Positions 22,252 to 32,801 are shown, numbered from the stretch's first letter. The stretch: DNA of 64,000 nt from Budorcas taxicolor (GCF_023091745.1 NC_068934.1:13346434-13410433); one strand, 5' to 3'. Translations and numbers: made by a program. Notes: generated by a model from the sequence alone, not told the origin.

Positions 22252-23139
22252 GTAAGTGTGTCTTTTAAGTTTAGAACATTTTCTAATCACATGTTCCACT
22301 GTAAGAAAAATGATAGCTTTAACTTGAACTGACTGAAATTTTAGTAACTTGTATTTAACCTTTTCATATACAATTTGAAACCTTTTTGTATATAATTTCA
22401 TATATAATTTTAAAGCCTCAATTTAAAAAACTGTATTCTTTTTAAATAATCATATTATTTTAAAAATTATTTGAAAAATCGTATTATTACCATTTTTATA
22501 GTGTTGATCAGTCTTTAACTCAATGTGACGAGGCTAGCCTTTGCCAGGTAAATCTTAATTTAAGAATGTGGAGATTGGAGGGAATTTTTCATTGTTTAAA
22601 AATATCAATAAATAATCCTCTTTATAAATTATATATGTAAATTATTGGGTCTATCACTGGAAAAAAATGTTAGGAGTACACAAATACTTGTTTAGTAAGG
22701 TGTTTTTCAATAAAATAAGTTCAGATCATCTCTATGATTCAGAGAGGTCAACTAGTGACTAGATTCTCTCCTGGCCTTTCTTTTCTCTCAAGGAACTTTG
22801 GCCTTGGCCACAGATCTACACTTCAATAAGCCAAGATACCCTTTCCTCAGCTGAGTCACTTATGTACTACCCTTGTGTTTCTGACTATATGGATTTGCCA
22901 TCTGTATTATTCACTATTTTTCTTTTAGTAACTCACTTTTCAAACTTAGTACTTTTTAAATAAAGGCTTTATGTACTATTTTTTCTAAGTTACATTGAAA
23001 TAAAGTATTAAATTAAAAATATTTGTGCACTACCTAGGATCATGATGTATACCACCTTTATACACATACCAGGCATTTAAAAAAAAAGATTTCTTTCTTT
23101 TTTTTTAATGTGGTCACTTTGTTTTAAAGTCTTCAATTG
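22252..23139. other. PRCP intron 3, proximal part
   Basis: AT-rich non-coding sequence. No exon, RNA gene or confident repeat is recognised. Confidence 0.5.
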
Positions 23140-23276
23140 AATTTCTTACAACACTACTTCTGTTTTATGTTTTGCTATTTTTGTCCCTAATTCATGTGGG
23201 GTCTTAGTTCCCTGACCAGGGATCGAACCTGTACACCCTACTTTGGAAGGTGAATGGACCACCAGGGAAATCCCCA
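23140..23276 (-). mobile_element. CHR-type SINE
   Basis: Antisense CHR SINE: 'gtggggtcttagttccctga', 'ccagggatcgaacctgt', ending 'ccaccagggaaatcccc'. The middle part is shortened. Confidence 0.8.
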
Positions 23277-24321
23277 TACAGTGATTTTGGAGAAATTTGA
23301 GTTAGAGTAACTTGGGTCAGTCATTTTCTAGGCTTCCAGTTTTAAAAGAACTTTTTATTTTTGGAAATTTTATTATCTTATATTATAAATAAATAAATAA
23401 AAAGTTCTTGTGTTATAAATGAAAACCAGAGTAATTGTTGCATGGGAAACTCTATTCTTTAGTTTATTTTGCATAATTATCTGATTAGGAAAGTTGACAG
23501 GTTTTGAAACCATTGGAAAGTAGTTTGTTGCAGATAAAAACACAACCTTCTTTCCTAGTTCCCTGTGGTCCATACTCTGCTAGGAAAAAGGAGGTGAGGG
23601 CTCTCTATGCTATACTTCCTTCCCTTCATGTGCTTGCAGAATTTGTCAGTAGCATGGGGGAATATTGCAAATGCATAAGATTGGAAAAAAACCGTACTCA
23701 GCTATATGTCGTGCCATGAAAACTAAAAGTAAAGAATAGTGACAGACCATGAGAGAGAAGTTAAGAAGTCAGAGAACATACATCTTGGATAAGAGGAAAG
23801 GTTAAAGGAGTAAGTGACATGCATAGGAGAGAGGACAGATGGGCCTCTGTGGTTCCAAAATATACCAGGTGATGGGAGTAGTCAGAGTGGTGAGACCAAA
23901 ATATGAAGGTTAAATAGGATAGTCCGATATGGATATGTGGCTGTGTTAGTTATCTGTTGCTACATAACAATTTACCTCAAACTTTAGTGGCTTAAAACAA
24001 CAATGAACATTTATTATTTTCCACTTCCTGTGGGTAAGGAATTTTGAGTGACTCAACTAGATGGTTCTGTTTCAGGGGATCTCATGAGGTTAAGATGTCA
24101 TTTAGTGCTTCAGTCACCTGAAGGCTTGACTGAGGCTGGAGGACCCTCGCTACTTATGTGGAGGATCCATATGAGTGACAAATTGGTGCTAGGTGTTAGC
24201 AAGATGCTTTAGTTTGTCCTCTCTTGGGTTTTTCCAAAGGCCTGCTTGAGTGGCTTCATGACATGACAGCTAGCTTCCCTCAAGGTTGGCCATACAAGAG
24301 AGCAAGGTGGAAACTGCAGTG

Positions 24322-24558
24322 CTTTTTTTTTTTTTAAGTCTTTATTGAATTTATTACAGTATTGCTTCTGTATTATATTTTGGTTTTTTGGCCGCAAGTC
24401 ATGTGGGCTGCAGTCCAAAGGGTCACAAAGAGTCAGACACAGCTGAAGCGACTTAGCATACATGCATATGTGGGCTCTTAGCTCCCTAAGCAGAGATCAA
24501 ACCCACACCTCCTGCTTTGGAAGGTGAAGTCTTACCCAGTGGACCACCAGGGAAGTCC
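24322..24558 (-). mobile_element. CHR SINE nested in the MLT1-like LTR
   Basis: Antisense CHR SINE from the T-rich start to 'ccaccagggaagtcc'. Flanks ctgcagtgcttttt and ctgcaatgcttttt form a 14-bp duplication with one mismatch. A 58-bp BovB/SINE-tail insertion sits inside it. Confidence 0.8.
24410..24467 (+). mobile_element. 58-bp retroinsertion of a BovB/Bov-tA 3' end
   Basis: Only the extreme 3' end of a BovB- or Bov-tA-type element ('gcagtccaaagggtcacaaa', 'cagctgaagcgacttagcat'). It is flanked by a perfect 9-bp duplication ATGTGGGCT (24401-24409 and 24468-24476) within a CHR SINE. Confidence 0.85.
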
Positions 24559-24825
24559 ACCTGCAATGCTTTTTACGACCAGACTTTGGAAGTCATATAT
24601 CATTTCTGCCACATTCTATTTGTGTTAGAACCAAGTCACTAAGTCGAGACCAAGTTCAAAGGGGGAAGAATTAGCCTTCACCTTTTAAAAGGAGACTCTT
24701 CTTTAATCTTCTCAGCTTACCAGGACTCCGTTTGAGTTCCATCTTCCTACATTGCAGTGAGGAAATTCTCCCTAGGCAGATAACTAGATGATCATGGAAC
24801 TTACTTCCTGAGTAAGTAAGTCACA

Positions 24826-25258
24826 GCTATGATGTTTCCAGTAGTCATGTACAGATGTGACAGCTAGACTTTAAAATAGCCAGACAATTGATGCTTTTGA
24901 ACTGTGTCCTGGAGAAGACTCTTGAGAGTCCCTTGTAAAGCAAGGAGATCAAACCAGTCAATCTTAAAGGAAATGAACCCTGAATACTCTTTGGAAAGAC
25001 TGATGTTGAAGCTGAAACTCCAGTCCTTTGGCTACCTGATGCAAACAACTGACTCATTGGGAAAGACCCTGATGCTGGGAAAGGTTGAAGGCAGAAGGAA
25101 AAGAGGGTGACAGAGGATCACATAGTTGGATGGCATCACTGATTCAAAGGACATGAACTTGGGCCAACTCGGGGAGATGCTGAGAGACAGGGAGGCCTCG
25201 CGTGCTGCAGTTCATGGGGTTGCGAAGAGCCAGACACAACTTGGTGACTGAACAACAA
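24826..25258 (+). mobile_element. BovB LINE 3' end, old and diverged
   Basis: Sense BovB 3' part from 'cagctatgatgtttccagtag' to 'ggtgactgaacaacaaca'. It is more diverged than the neighbouring copies. It ends about 0.6 kb before PRCP exon 4. Confidence 0.85.
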
Positions 25259-25884
25259 CATTCTTCTCTCAGGAATCAAAGTCTTGTATTGCTTTTCCAA
25301 TGTCTGAAAAAGGTTGTTCCATATCTTGTTTTTTTTTTTTCTTTAACTCCAATTTTATAGTTGTACAACAGGCAGGCTGACTTGTTCCGGTTGTTGGTAT
25401 ATGAGGCATAATAATCTTTCTGATGAGGAAGGATGTTTTATTTTTACTGATGATTCTTCCATTTTTCACAAGATTTAGTTTACCTTTGCTTTATATGGTA
25501 GCCTTTGTAAATGTTTCAAGATTTGAAATAAAAATTAGAATAGTTGTCTGTTAAAATTAGTATTGTATGCTGTCACATCTGTTGTTAAATGTTACTTATG
25601 GTTTATCTCTGTTGTTTCTACTACCTCAGCAAAGTCTTTGGTAAATAGCATTTAATAGAAATTACATTTGAATGCAAAAATATATTATTTTCTTCCCACA
25701 AACGTAAAATCACTTTCCATGAGTTGAAATTAGCAGTGCTAATGCTTTAACTGGGTGTTTTAACTCAGTTGCCTAGAAATTCTATTTGGAGAAAAGCTTA
25801 TCTGGCTTTTTTCTGGATCTATGTTATGCCTAAGCTGCTATTATGTGCACATTTATACCCATGTTCTTTGTTATTTTTCTTTAG
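25259..25884. other. PRCP intron 3, distal end
   Basis: Non-coding AT-rich sequence ending in a good polypyrimidine tract and acceptor (ttatttttctttag). No repeat is recognised. Confidence 0.55.
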
Positions 25885-26066
25885 GATTCCAGACACTTGA
25901 ATTTTCTGACAACGGAACAAGCTCTGGCTGATTTTGCAAAGTTAATCAAATACTTGAAAAGAACAATCCCAGGAGCTAGAAATCAACCTGTCATTGCCCT
26001 AGGGGGCTCTTATGGTGGCATGCTTGCAGCCTGGTTCAGGATGAAGTATCCTCATTTGGTGGTTGG
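25885..26066 (+). CDS. PRCP: PRCP coding exon 4 (catalytic serine)
   Basis: 60 codons plus two bases. Order: DSRHLNFLTTEQALADF, a helix with KYLKRTIPG, then the nucleophile elbow ALGGSYGGMLAAWF. The TCT at 26008-26010 is the catalytic Ser and corresponds to human Ser179; GxSxG fits the S28 family. The acceptor is ttatttttctttag. The donor is gg|gtaaat, which splits a Gly codon (GG|A) completed by exon 5. The length matches human. Confidence 0.97.
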
Positions 26067-26133
26067 GTAAATGCATTTATGTTGGATGTGAGCACTTTCT
26101 TAATGATTGGCAAAGCGAACACAGAGTGTTTTT

Positions 26134-26150
26134 GGGGGGGGGGTTGGGGG
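26134..26150 (+). repeat. G-run in the short intron 4
   Basis: Ten G, TT, five G on the coding strand, within an intron of only 254 bp. It could form a short G-quadruplex in pre-mRNA, but this is only a sequence-based possibility. Confidence 0.6.
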
Positions 26151-26320
26151 AAGGTAAAACATATCCTATTCTATTGTACAGAGATTTCTAATTTCTATTT
26201 CACTAAGAGTTGTAGATTTTTCTCACCACTCTTGTTCAGTATCAGTTTCAATTTTAAAACTTGAATTCTGTGAGTTACATTTTTTTCTTTTCTCTTTTTT
26301 TTGGTCTTCTTACCATTTAG

Positions 26321-26478
26321 AGCTCTTGCATCCTCTGCCCCCATCTGGCAGTTTAATGATCTGGTGCCTTGTGACGTATTTATGAAGATTGTAACTACAG
26401 ATTTTAGCCAAAGTGGCCCAAATTGTTCAGAGAGTATCCGCAGGTCCTGGGATGCCATTAATCGACTTGCAAAAAAGG
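26321..26478 (+). CDS. PRCP: PRCP coding exon 5
   Basis: Completes the split Gly codon, then reads ALASSAPIWQFNDLVP and FMKIVTTDFSQSGPNCSES, ending INRLAKK plus one base. ALASSAPI follows the core strand after the nucleophile. The rest enters the helical cap (SKS) domain that S28 enzymes insert into the hydrolase fold and that shapes the proline pocket. The acceptor is cttaccatttag and the donor aagg|gtaagc. The preceding intron is 254 bp and the following one 745 bp, the most compact part of the gene. Confidence 0.97.
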
Positions 26479-26544
26479 GTAAGCTTTAATTAAGAGAATG
26501 GAATCATGTTTTGTTTTTTTTTGTACCTTTTAAATGCTAAATCT

Positions 26545-27000
26545 AACACTTTCCACTTTTTCAGTAAACTTTTTATTTAAATATAACATACATAACTGAA
26601 CGACTAACACTTTCTTTTATTTCACTTTACATATTTAAGTATAACATATAGAAAAGTACACAAATCAAAATATACAGCTTGGTGAATTTTTTAAAAGTGA
26701 ATACGTAGTGTATTCAGCATGCAGATCAGGAAATCCCTCCCCACCCCCACCCCAAATCCCCTCTGGCCCTTTGCAGTTACCACCTATGTGCTTATCAAAC
26801 CTGTTGCTATACTGAATTCTAGAACCGTAAATTAACTTTGCTTACTCTTGAATTTTTTAATAATCGGAATTGCATAGTATGTATTTTTTGTCTCTGCTGT
26901 CTTTTACTCAACACTGTGAGATAAATCCATTTGTTTTATTAGGTATAGTTTATGCATTCTCCTTGCTGTATAGTGTTTCATTTGTTTATTTACAAATGAC
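26545..27000 (-). repeat. Ancient L1-like remnant in intron 5
   Basis: Diverged sequence of the type 'aaaagtacacaaatcaaaatatacag', 'cccctctggccctttgcagttacc', 'ttttactcaacactgtgag'. It resembles the antisense 3' end of old mammalian L1 copies. The assignment is tentative. Confidence 0.35.
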
Positions 27001-27223
27001 AGTGATTGAGAATACTAACTCTGGTAAGCCCCAGGAAAATAGGCAGCTTATCTATCATGAGATTAACCAGTTGCTCTAAAGATATTTTGTTGAATGTTGA
27101 AAAAGCCTTTTTGGAGAAACTGCATAGGAGACTGAGTTTTCTAAAACACAAGTGAAGAATAAATGATCTGTAAAACCCTTCTGTTGAGCTTTTTTGATTC
27201 CAACAATGTGACTCTATTCTCAG

Positions 27224-27396
27224 GCCCTGGCTTGCGTTGGCTTTCTGAAGCCCTTCACTTATGCACTCCGTTAACAAAATTGGAGGATGTTCAGCATTTG
27301 AAAGACTGGATCGCTGAAACCTGGGTGAATCTGGCAATGGTGGACTACCCTTACGAGTCCAACTTTTTACAGCCTTTGCCTGCTTGGCCTGTCAAG
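27224..27396 (+). CDS. PRCP: PRCP coding exon 6
   Basis: Completes a split Gly codon and reads PGLRWLSEALHLCTPLT, DVQHLKDWIAETWVNLAM, DYPYESNFLQPLPAWPVK. This is the helical cap domain. After CTPLT, cow-type KLED stands where human PRCP (from memory) has SQD, so there is one extra residue and downstream numbering is +1 relative to human. The acceptor is ctattctcag. The donor aag|gtaaca lacks the consensus G at +5 and looks weaker than the other donors here. If that donor is ignored, the frame stays open for 49 codons to 27543, into a solo LTR. Confidence 0.96.
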
Positions 27397-27431
27397 GTAA
27401 CAGGAAGATATCCTTTCATCACTTTTAATAA

Positions 27432-27950
27432 TGTCACACGAGTGTATGTTCCTCGGTTCTTTGTCTCATCACAACAAAGATTTGGAGCGACGGGCATTAA
27501 AGCCCTCGGCGCATCACAGCTCTCAGGACAAACCGTGTTATAGCTCTTAGGCAAATCAGTGTTACAGCTCAATTTTATTTAGAAGATAGCAGGAGAATCC
27601 ATCCTCAGAGCGGGGAGGGCATGCCAACCCAGAGACTTGAAGAGAAGAGAGTGGAGGAGCTCGTGGGGGAGGGAGAGAGAGAGAGGGAGAGAGAGAGAGA
27701 GAGAGAGAAAGAGCATGGGAGAGAAAGAGAGAGAGAGAGAGCAAGGCTTTGGCTCCTCCTTTTATGTTTTTTCCTCCACCTGGGCCTGCCCTATGCAAAT
27801 TGGGCTTAGCCAGGAGTGCTGTTTGTTCTACCTGAAGTCTTCACTCTGGTCCTTGGACCTTCTTTTGTTCTATTTTCGTGGGCTTTTCCCTTCCTTGTCT
27901 TTTAGCCATCACCATTTTGGACTCCTTTTCCCTATTCTACCTACCTAACA
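27432..27950 (-). mobile_element. Solo LTR (ERV class I-like), antisense to PRCP
   Basis: On the minus strand it runs from TGTTAGG to GTGTGACA. The 4-bp target-site duplication ATAA (27428-27431 and 27951-27954) suits class I (gamma-like) ERVs. Inside, on the minus strand, are a TATA-like ATAAAAGG (27758-27765), a (TC)n tract, and a polyadenylation signal AATAAA (27574-27579) in the right order. No internal viral genes are present, so it is a recombined solo LTR. It begins 35 bp after the exon 6 splice donor. Confidence 0.82.
27664..27740. repeat. (GA)n low-complexity tract
   Basis: A purine GA-rich run within the solo LTR, between its TATA-like box and polyadenylation signal on the minus strand. 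It gives spurious E/R-rich ORFs in several frames. Confidence 0.95.
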
Positions 27951-27954
27951 ATAA

Positions 27955-28324
27955 CATACTTCTCTCTCTTCACCGGCCCCCACCCCCTGCCTCTCTTTTT
28001 TTTGGTGCGTTCTCTGACTTTCAGCATCAGAGGAAGTCTCAGTGACAAGGGGACTCTGGAATTAATCGAATCTCAAACCTAGGTAGGAATCCTGGTTTTA
28101 CTCAAACTTGGACGTGGTACCTAACTCTTCTGAACTTCAGTTTCCTCATTTAAATAATGGAGGTAAAATGCATAGATTATAGAGTTGTATGAATTACAAC
28201 TCTTAGAACTAAAAAACTAACTCTTAGAAATAAGAACAATAGTTGCTGTTAATGAAATAGTTACTATGTGCCCAATTCTGTGCAGTATATTTGTATATGT
28301 GAGTCACATAGAGCTATATGTAAT
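27955..28324. other. Intron 6 sequence, no gene
   Basis: Non-coding. Around 28050-28160 there is MIR-like text ('tactcaaacttggacgtgg', 'tctgaacttcagtttcctca'). No gene is seen. Confidence 0.45.
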
Positions 28325-28335
28325 ACATGGTCAGT

Positions 28336-28723
28336 TCAGTCACTCAATCGTGTCTGACTCTTTGGGACCCCATGAATCGCAGCATGCCAGGCCTCCCTGT
28401 CCATTACCAACTCCCGGAGTTCATTCAAACTCATGTCCATCAAGTCAGTGATGCCACCCAGCCATCTCATCCTCTGTCATCCCTTTCTCCTCCTGCCCCC
28501 AATCCCTCCCAGCATCAGAGTCTTTTCCAATGAGTCAACTCTTCGCATGAGGTGGCCAAAGTACTGGAGTTTCAGCTTTAGCATCATTCCCTCCAAAGAA
28601 ATCCCAGGGTTGATCTCCTTTAGAATGGACTGGTTGGATCTCCTTGCAGTCCAAGGGACTCTCAAGAGTCTTCTCCAACACCACAGTTCAAAAGCATCAA
28701 TTCTTTGGCGCTCAGCTTTCTTC
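28336..28723 (-). mobile_element. BovB LINE 3' end, antisense
   Basis: A 388-bp 5'-truncated BovB, with a perfect 11-bp target-site duplication ACATGGTCAGT (28325-28335 and 28724-28734). The minus-strand frame is open for 82 codons (28477-28725), so the copy is relatively young. Confidence 0.94.
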
Positions 28724-28837
28724 ACATGGTCAGTGCTTGATAAATGGCAGCTGCTATCATGGTGCTATGATTCAGTCAACTGCTAAATGTATTCTAAGTA
28801 CTAGAGACATCATAAAGGCTGCATACATACAGCAAGG

Positions 28838-29030
28838 TGGAGTACAAAGAGTGCTGACTCTGGATCCTTATCCAGAGCTACCCTCTACCAGCTGTGTGGT
28901 CTTTGGCAAGTCTCTCCTCTTCTTAGGCCCCCATGTCTTCCTGTGCAGAATAGGATAACGATACTTACATTCTCAGTAGGGTTGGGCTGAGGATCAAATA
29001 AAATACTGGATGTGAAAACGCTCTGGAAAA
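28838..29030 (+). repeat. MIR SINE remnant
   Basis: 'gtgctgactctggatcc', 'ccagctgtgtggtctttggcaagtc', 'gggctgaggatcaaataaaatac': the standard order of a MIR in sense orientation, diverged. Confidence 0.6.
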
Positions 29031-29584
29031 TTTAAAGAAACATGACACAATAAAATTTAAAGTTCTTTTCATGCCAGAATTCTTTATCGTATGTATTCTT
29101 GTTAAGCATTCCTTTGTAAAGAGCATTCCTCATAGTTTTAGAAACAAAGGCTGACCAACTTGATGGTTATTAAATTCAGAAATATAACAGATTCTATAGC
29201 TAGAATGAGTGCTGTAAATGTAGAAAGAATTGGTAATGTAAGAACCAGATTTCAAAAGCAATTTTAATTTAGCTGTTCTTTTGAATTATTAAATGCACAC
29301 CGTGCTTAAAACTTTGTAACCCAAATGAACTAAGATCATTTGCTACTAGAGATATTTTTCTTCATCTAAAAAGTAGAATAGCCAGTGGATAACTTGCACA
29401 CAGTAAGTCAGAGGTAAATGTGTATTTGAATTAAATTGAATTTTGACACTACAAAATTATTTTAAAGAGTAGATCTCTCTTACATGGTAAGAAAAACTAA
29501 ATCAAAATAATGAGAAAAAACTAAATCTGAAACCATTAGTCGCCATAAATGTATAGGTGCTAATAATGTCTTGTCTTTCTATAT

Positions 29585-29760
29585 TATTTTATATTTATAA
29601 AGCACTTTCATATATGCTATCTCATTTAATCCCCACAGTCGAGTTATAATTCCAGTTTTATGGAGAGGAAATTTAAGCTCTACAAAGAGGTGGCGGAAGT
29701 GGTTTTGAATGCGAATCTGCTGTTGTTCAGAGCCCATGATCTTCTCACATATTGCACTGA
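29585..29760 (-). repeat. MIR-type remnant, antisense
   Basis: 'tataaagcactttcatatatgctatctcattt', 'atccccacagtcgag', 'tatggagaggaaatttaagc': the layout of an antisense MIR or related old SINE. Confidence 0.55.
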
Positions 29761-29943
29761 ACTAGTAATGGAGGACTTGAGGGAAGAGTTGGGTAGATTG
29801 CTGGCCACAGTGTGACAACTATCAGACTTAACTTTATACTCTGTGTACAGAGTGAGAATTACATTTACATCTTTATGCCTAGTTGGAGAATGAGTTGTCA
29901 GATGCTAAAAACATATGGGGACTTCCTTTGTTATTTAGAATAG

Positions 29944-30165
29944 GGGCTGGCAAACTTTATCTGTAAAGGACTAGATGGTAAATATTTTAGGCTTTGTGAG
30001 CTGTATAGTTTCTGTGACAGTTACTCAGCTTTGTAGCTTTGGCAAGAAAGTGACCACAGACAATATTTAAATGAATGAGGAAGGCTATGTTCCAACAGTA
30101 TTTATAAAACAGGCAGTGGCTGGCTTTGGCCTGGGGCCTGTAGTTTGCTGACCCAACTTAGGATA
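29944..30165 (+). mobile_element. hAT-type non-autonomous DNA transposon remnant
   Basis: Starts 'aggggctggcaaactttatc' and ends 'tagtttgctgacccaact'. The two ends are imperfect inverted repeats of each other, as in mammalian hAT/Charlie MER elements ('gtaaaggactagatggtaaa', 'tattttaggctttgtg' inside). No transposase sequence is present. Confidence 0.65.
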
Positions 30166-32289
30166 AGTGCCAGAGGAATACATCTTTTTAATGTTCATTT
30201 ATGATTTGGAATAGTAAACAGCCTAACTGGTTTTGTCTCTGCTTCTTTAATATTCCTTTTGAGATATTTTGCTGTTGAATCTTAACTGTAAATATATAGT
30301 CTTGTCTTTTGTCTCTCCTAAGTAATCACTCAAAATTAGTGGAGTATATCTCAAATATTTTGTCATGTGTTTTTGATTTAGCACAGTCTTTTATATCTTT
30401 TGTGTACTTATATATATTTTAAAAGTTTATTTTTAAGGCAAAGTAACTTTGTGCCTTTGCCTCATAATGATCTTTTACTTCTTTTATCTAGGACTTGTTC
30501 TTGTCATTTCCTTCAGTTTTTTTTGTTTTGTTTTGGTTTTGTTTTGTTACCAACTTCATCCTTTCTTTTGACTTATTAAGGAACTCTTGATTGTTTATGA
30601 TATGTTTATAAATCTCTTTCTTGCCTGCATCCCACCAAAAGTAACCTCTCTTTACCTCTTGCTTGAGAAACTTCCTTTGCCTCCATCTATCTCTAATTTT
30701 ATCCTATCTGATTTCAGAATTTTTCCAGTACATGTCTCCCTCCCAAGCTTTTAGTTTCAGATCACTTTCTTTCACTGTTCATTCTGTTTCTCCTTTCTTG
30801 ACCCCCTCTCTGTTCTCCCAACCCCCTAATCCCTGGAACACTACCCAGTTGGAGACTGCTCTTTCACTTGGATAGTTCCATTTAACCAGGACTCCTCCTC
30901 CCTCTGATACACTTCCTCCTTTTTAAAGGACTAACAAACAGCGTTCCTTTTCTGAGTCTGTATCTCAAGCTTAGGATGGTGAGATGATATGTAATAGTTA
31001 TGAGAAAATGCAGGTGATTTCCAGTGCTGCCTGGACTTGCACAGTTCTGAAGTATCCATATGGGGTGTCTGAATGCCATTTTCCATGTCAACTCAAGTAT
31101 CATTGTTTCTAATTTATCTTTGAGCCATGCACACTCAGACTCCATTTGCTTTTGTTTACTGTTAACAGAAGCTGCAACATTCATGCAGAAATAATCATGG
31201 CCTTGGCTGATAGAACACAAGGAAGAGGAGAAAAGGGAAATAGAAAACCCGTCTGTCATTTGACTGCTCTGTCAGCATAAAAACTGCTAGCTCTCAGTTC
31301 TCAGTTTCAAGAGCAGTGGTAAAGGATACTATAGTTTGTTTATTTTGGAATCATTTTTCAGCTGATAACTCACCAAATCTTTTGGCTTAGCCTCCTGAGC
31401 ATGCAGATAGATACAGTGAAATAATAAGACATAAGATGGAAAACCTCTTCTGTTTGTCTTGGTGTTTGATAATGTATTCGACCTCTCTGGGTGGTTTAAG
31501 CGGTTTAGGTGCATTCTATGAAAAGGGAGCTTTTAATGACAAAACTAATGTGATTATCTGAGTGAGTGTGAGAGGGGTATTGAAGCCTTAGAGAAAGAAA
31601 ATCTGTTAGAAAAGCTGAATGTATCTGCTTAATCCTTTCTCTAATGTGGATGGGCCATCCTATCTGAGAAGAGATAGTTTGGTGTTTTTTTTTGACCTAT
31701 CTTCTTTAAAAGCATTTCTTTGCCTTCTTTTTCTTTCTGTTATTCAAATACTTATCTTCATAGGTAGAGGGACATTTAAAGCTTTTCAACAACTCATTAT
31801 CTTTACTTTCTCTGGTGTACGTGGCATTCTATTTGGGTTAAAAGCTGATCAGTTTGGAATGGACATTACAGTGTTCTACTATCTCCATGATTTCTACACT
31901 ATTTAAAACAGAATTATTAAAATGGACCTCTCATGCTCTTGTTATGTTTTTTTCCTGAATGTTCACATTTGTTCTGGGAAATAGTGAATTAAATCTGCCC
32001 ATTTCTTAAACCTCGTTTTACTCTACTGCTTTACAGTTTTCTTTTCTTTTTTTATTTATTTTTTTTAATTTTAAAATCTTTAATTCTTACATTACAGTTT
32101 TCTTTTTACTATTTCTTAATAAAAAGTTTTTTGTAATTTTATATTGCCACAGAATCCCTTCTCTAAGTTTTTACCTAAAACAAATGCACTTAGAAAACTG
32201 TAACGTGAGAATAAAAAAAAAATTAAGCCTGAGGCTGCAGGTATGTTTAGTCACTGTTTTTGTTGTTACTTGACTCATACTGTGACTTC
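30166..32289. other. PRCP intron 6, no gene
   Basis: About 2.1 kb of AT-rich non-coding sequence with a short (TTTTG)n run near 30519-30548. ORFs at 30663-30875, 30882-31259 and 31619-31906 lack homology I recognise, splice context and compositional bias, and I read them as chance. Confidence 0.5.
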
Positions 32290-32517
32290 AGAGTCGAGTG
32301 TGTGTAGTGTAGTGGTTACACATGGTATCTTCAGAGTTTTCTGCATTTGAATCCCAGTTCTGTTACTTTCTGGTTGTATGACTTTGCAGAAGTTTCTTAA
32401 CCTCTCTCTGCTTTGGTTTCCTCATCAGCAAAAGGGGGATAAAGAACTGTAATGTTTATTAGAGTCGGTATGAGGACTTAATAGGACCTGCTGTATGGTA
32501 AGCACTAAATTGATGCT
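32290..32517 (+). repeat. MIR SINE remnant
   Basis: Well-preserved sense MIR: 'gtgtagtggttacacatgg', 'gaatcccagttctgttac', 'gcagaagtttcttaacctc', 'tttggtttcctcatc', 'ggtaagcactaaat'. A Bov-A2 has inserted at its tail. Confidence 0.75.
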
Positions 32518-32790
32518 GCTGTTGCTGCTAAGTCGCTTCAGTCGTGTCTGATTCTGTGCGACCCCATAGACGGCCGCCCACTAGGCTCCTCTGTCCCTGG
32601 GATTCTCCAGGCAAGAATACTGGAGTGGGTTGCCATTTCCTTCTCCAATGCATGAAAGTGAAAAGTGAAAGTGAAGTTGCTCAGTCGTGCCCGACTCTTA
32701 GCAACCCCATGGACTACAGCCTAGCAGGCTCCTTCATCCATGGGATTTTCCAGGCAAGAGTACTGGAGTGGGGTGCCATTGCCTTCTCTG
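32518..32790 (-). mobile_element. Bov-A2 dimeric SINE
   Basis: Antisense dimer with a short gctgttgctgct tail at the left and the linker 'atgaaagtgaaaagtgaaag' in the middle. The target-site duplication AAATTGATGCT (32507-32517 and 32791-32801) is perfect. Confidence 0.94.
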
Positions 32791-32801
32791 AAATTGATGC
32801 T

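Larger units (their letters stand above)
23945..24690 (+). repeat. MLT1-like (ERVL-MaLR) LTR remnant
   Basis: An ancient LTR in sense orientation: 'gttagttatctgttgctaca', 'tttagtggcttaaaacaaca', 'ggggatctcatgaggtt', 'gaaggcttgactgaggctgg', continuing after a CHR SINE as 'gcaatgctttttacgacc'. It has no coding sequence. The subfamily is not determined, and the right border is approximate. Confidence 0.6.

Noticed and set aside
23945..24690. An intact endogenous retrovirus
   Set aside because: Only diverged LTR sequence is seen here and at 5328-6132 and 27432-27950; no gag, pol or env reading frame is found anywhere.
27163..27543. A 126-codon gene on the plus strand
   Set aside because: It is PRCP exon 6 with intron sequence on both sides; the right part reads into the solo LTR beyond the splice donor.
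27621..27948. Arg/Glu-rich proteins from overlapping frames
   Set aside because: Caused by the (GA)n tract of the solo LTR; open in several frames with no family match.
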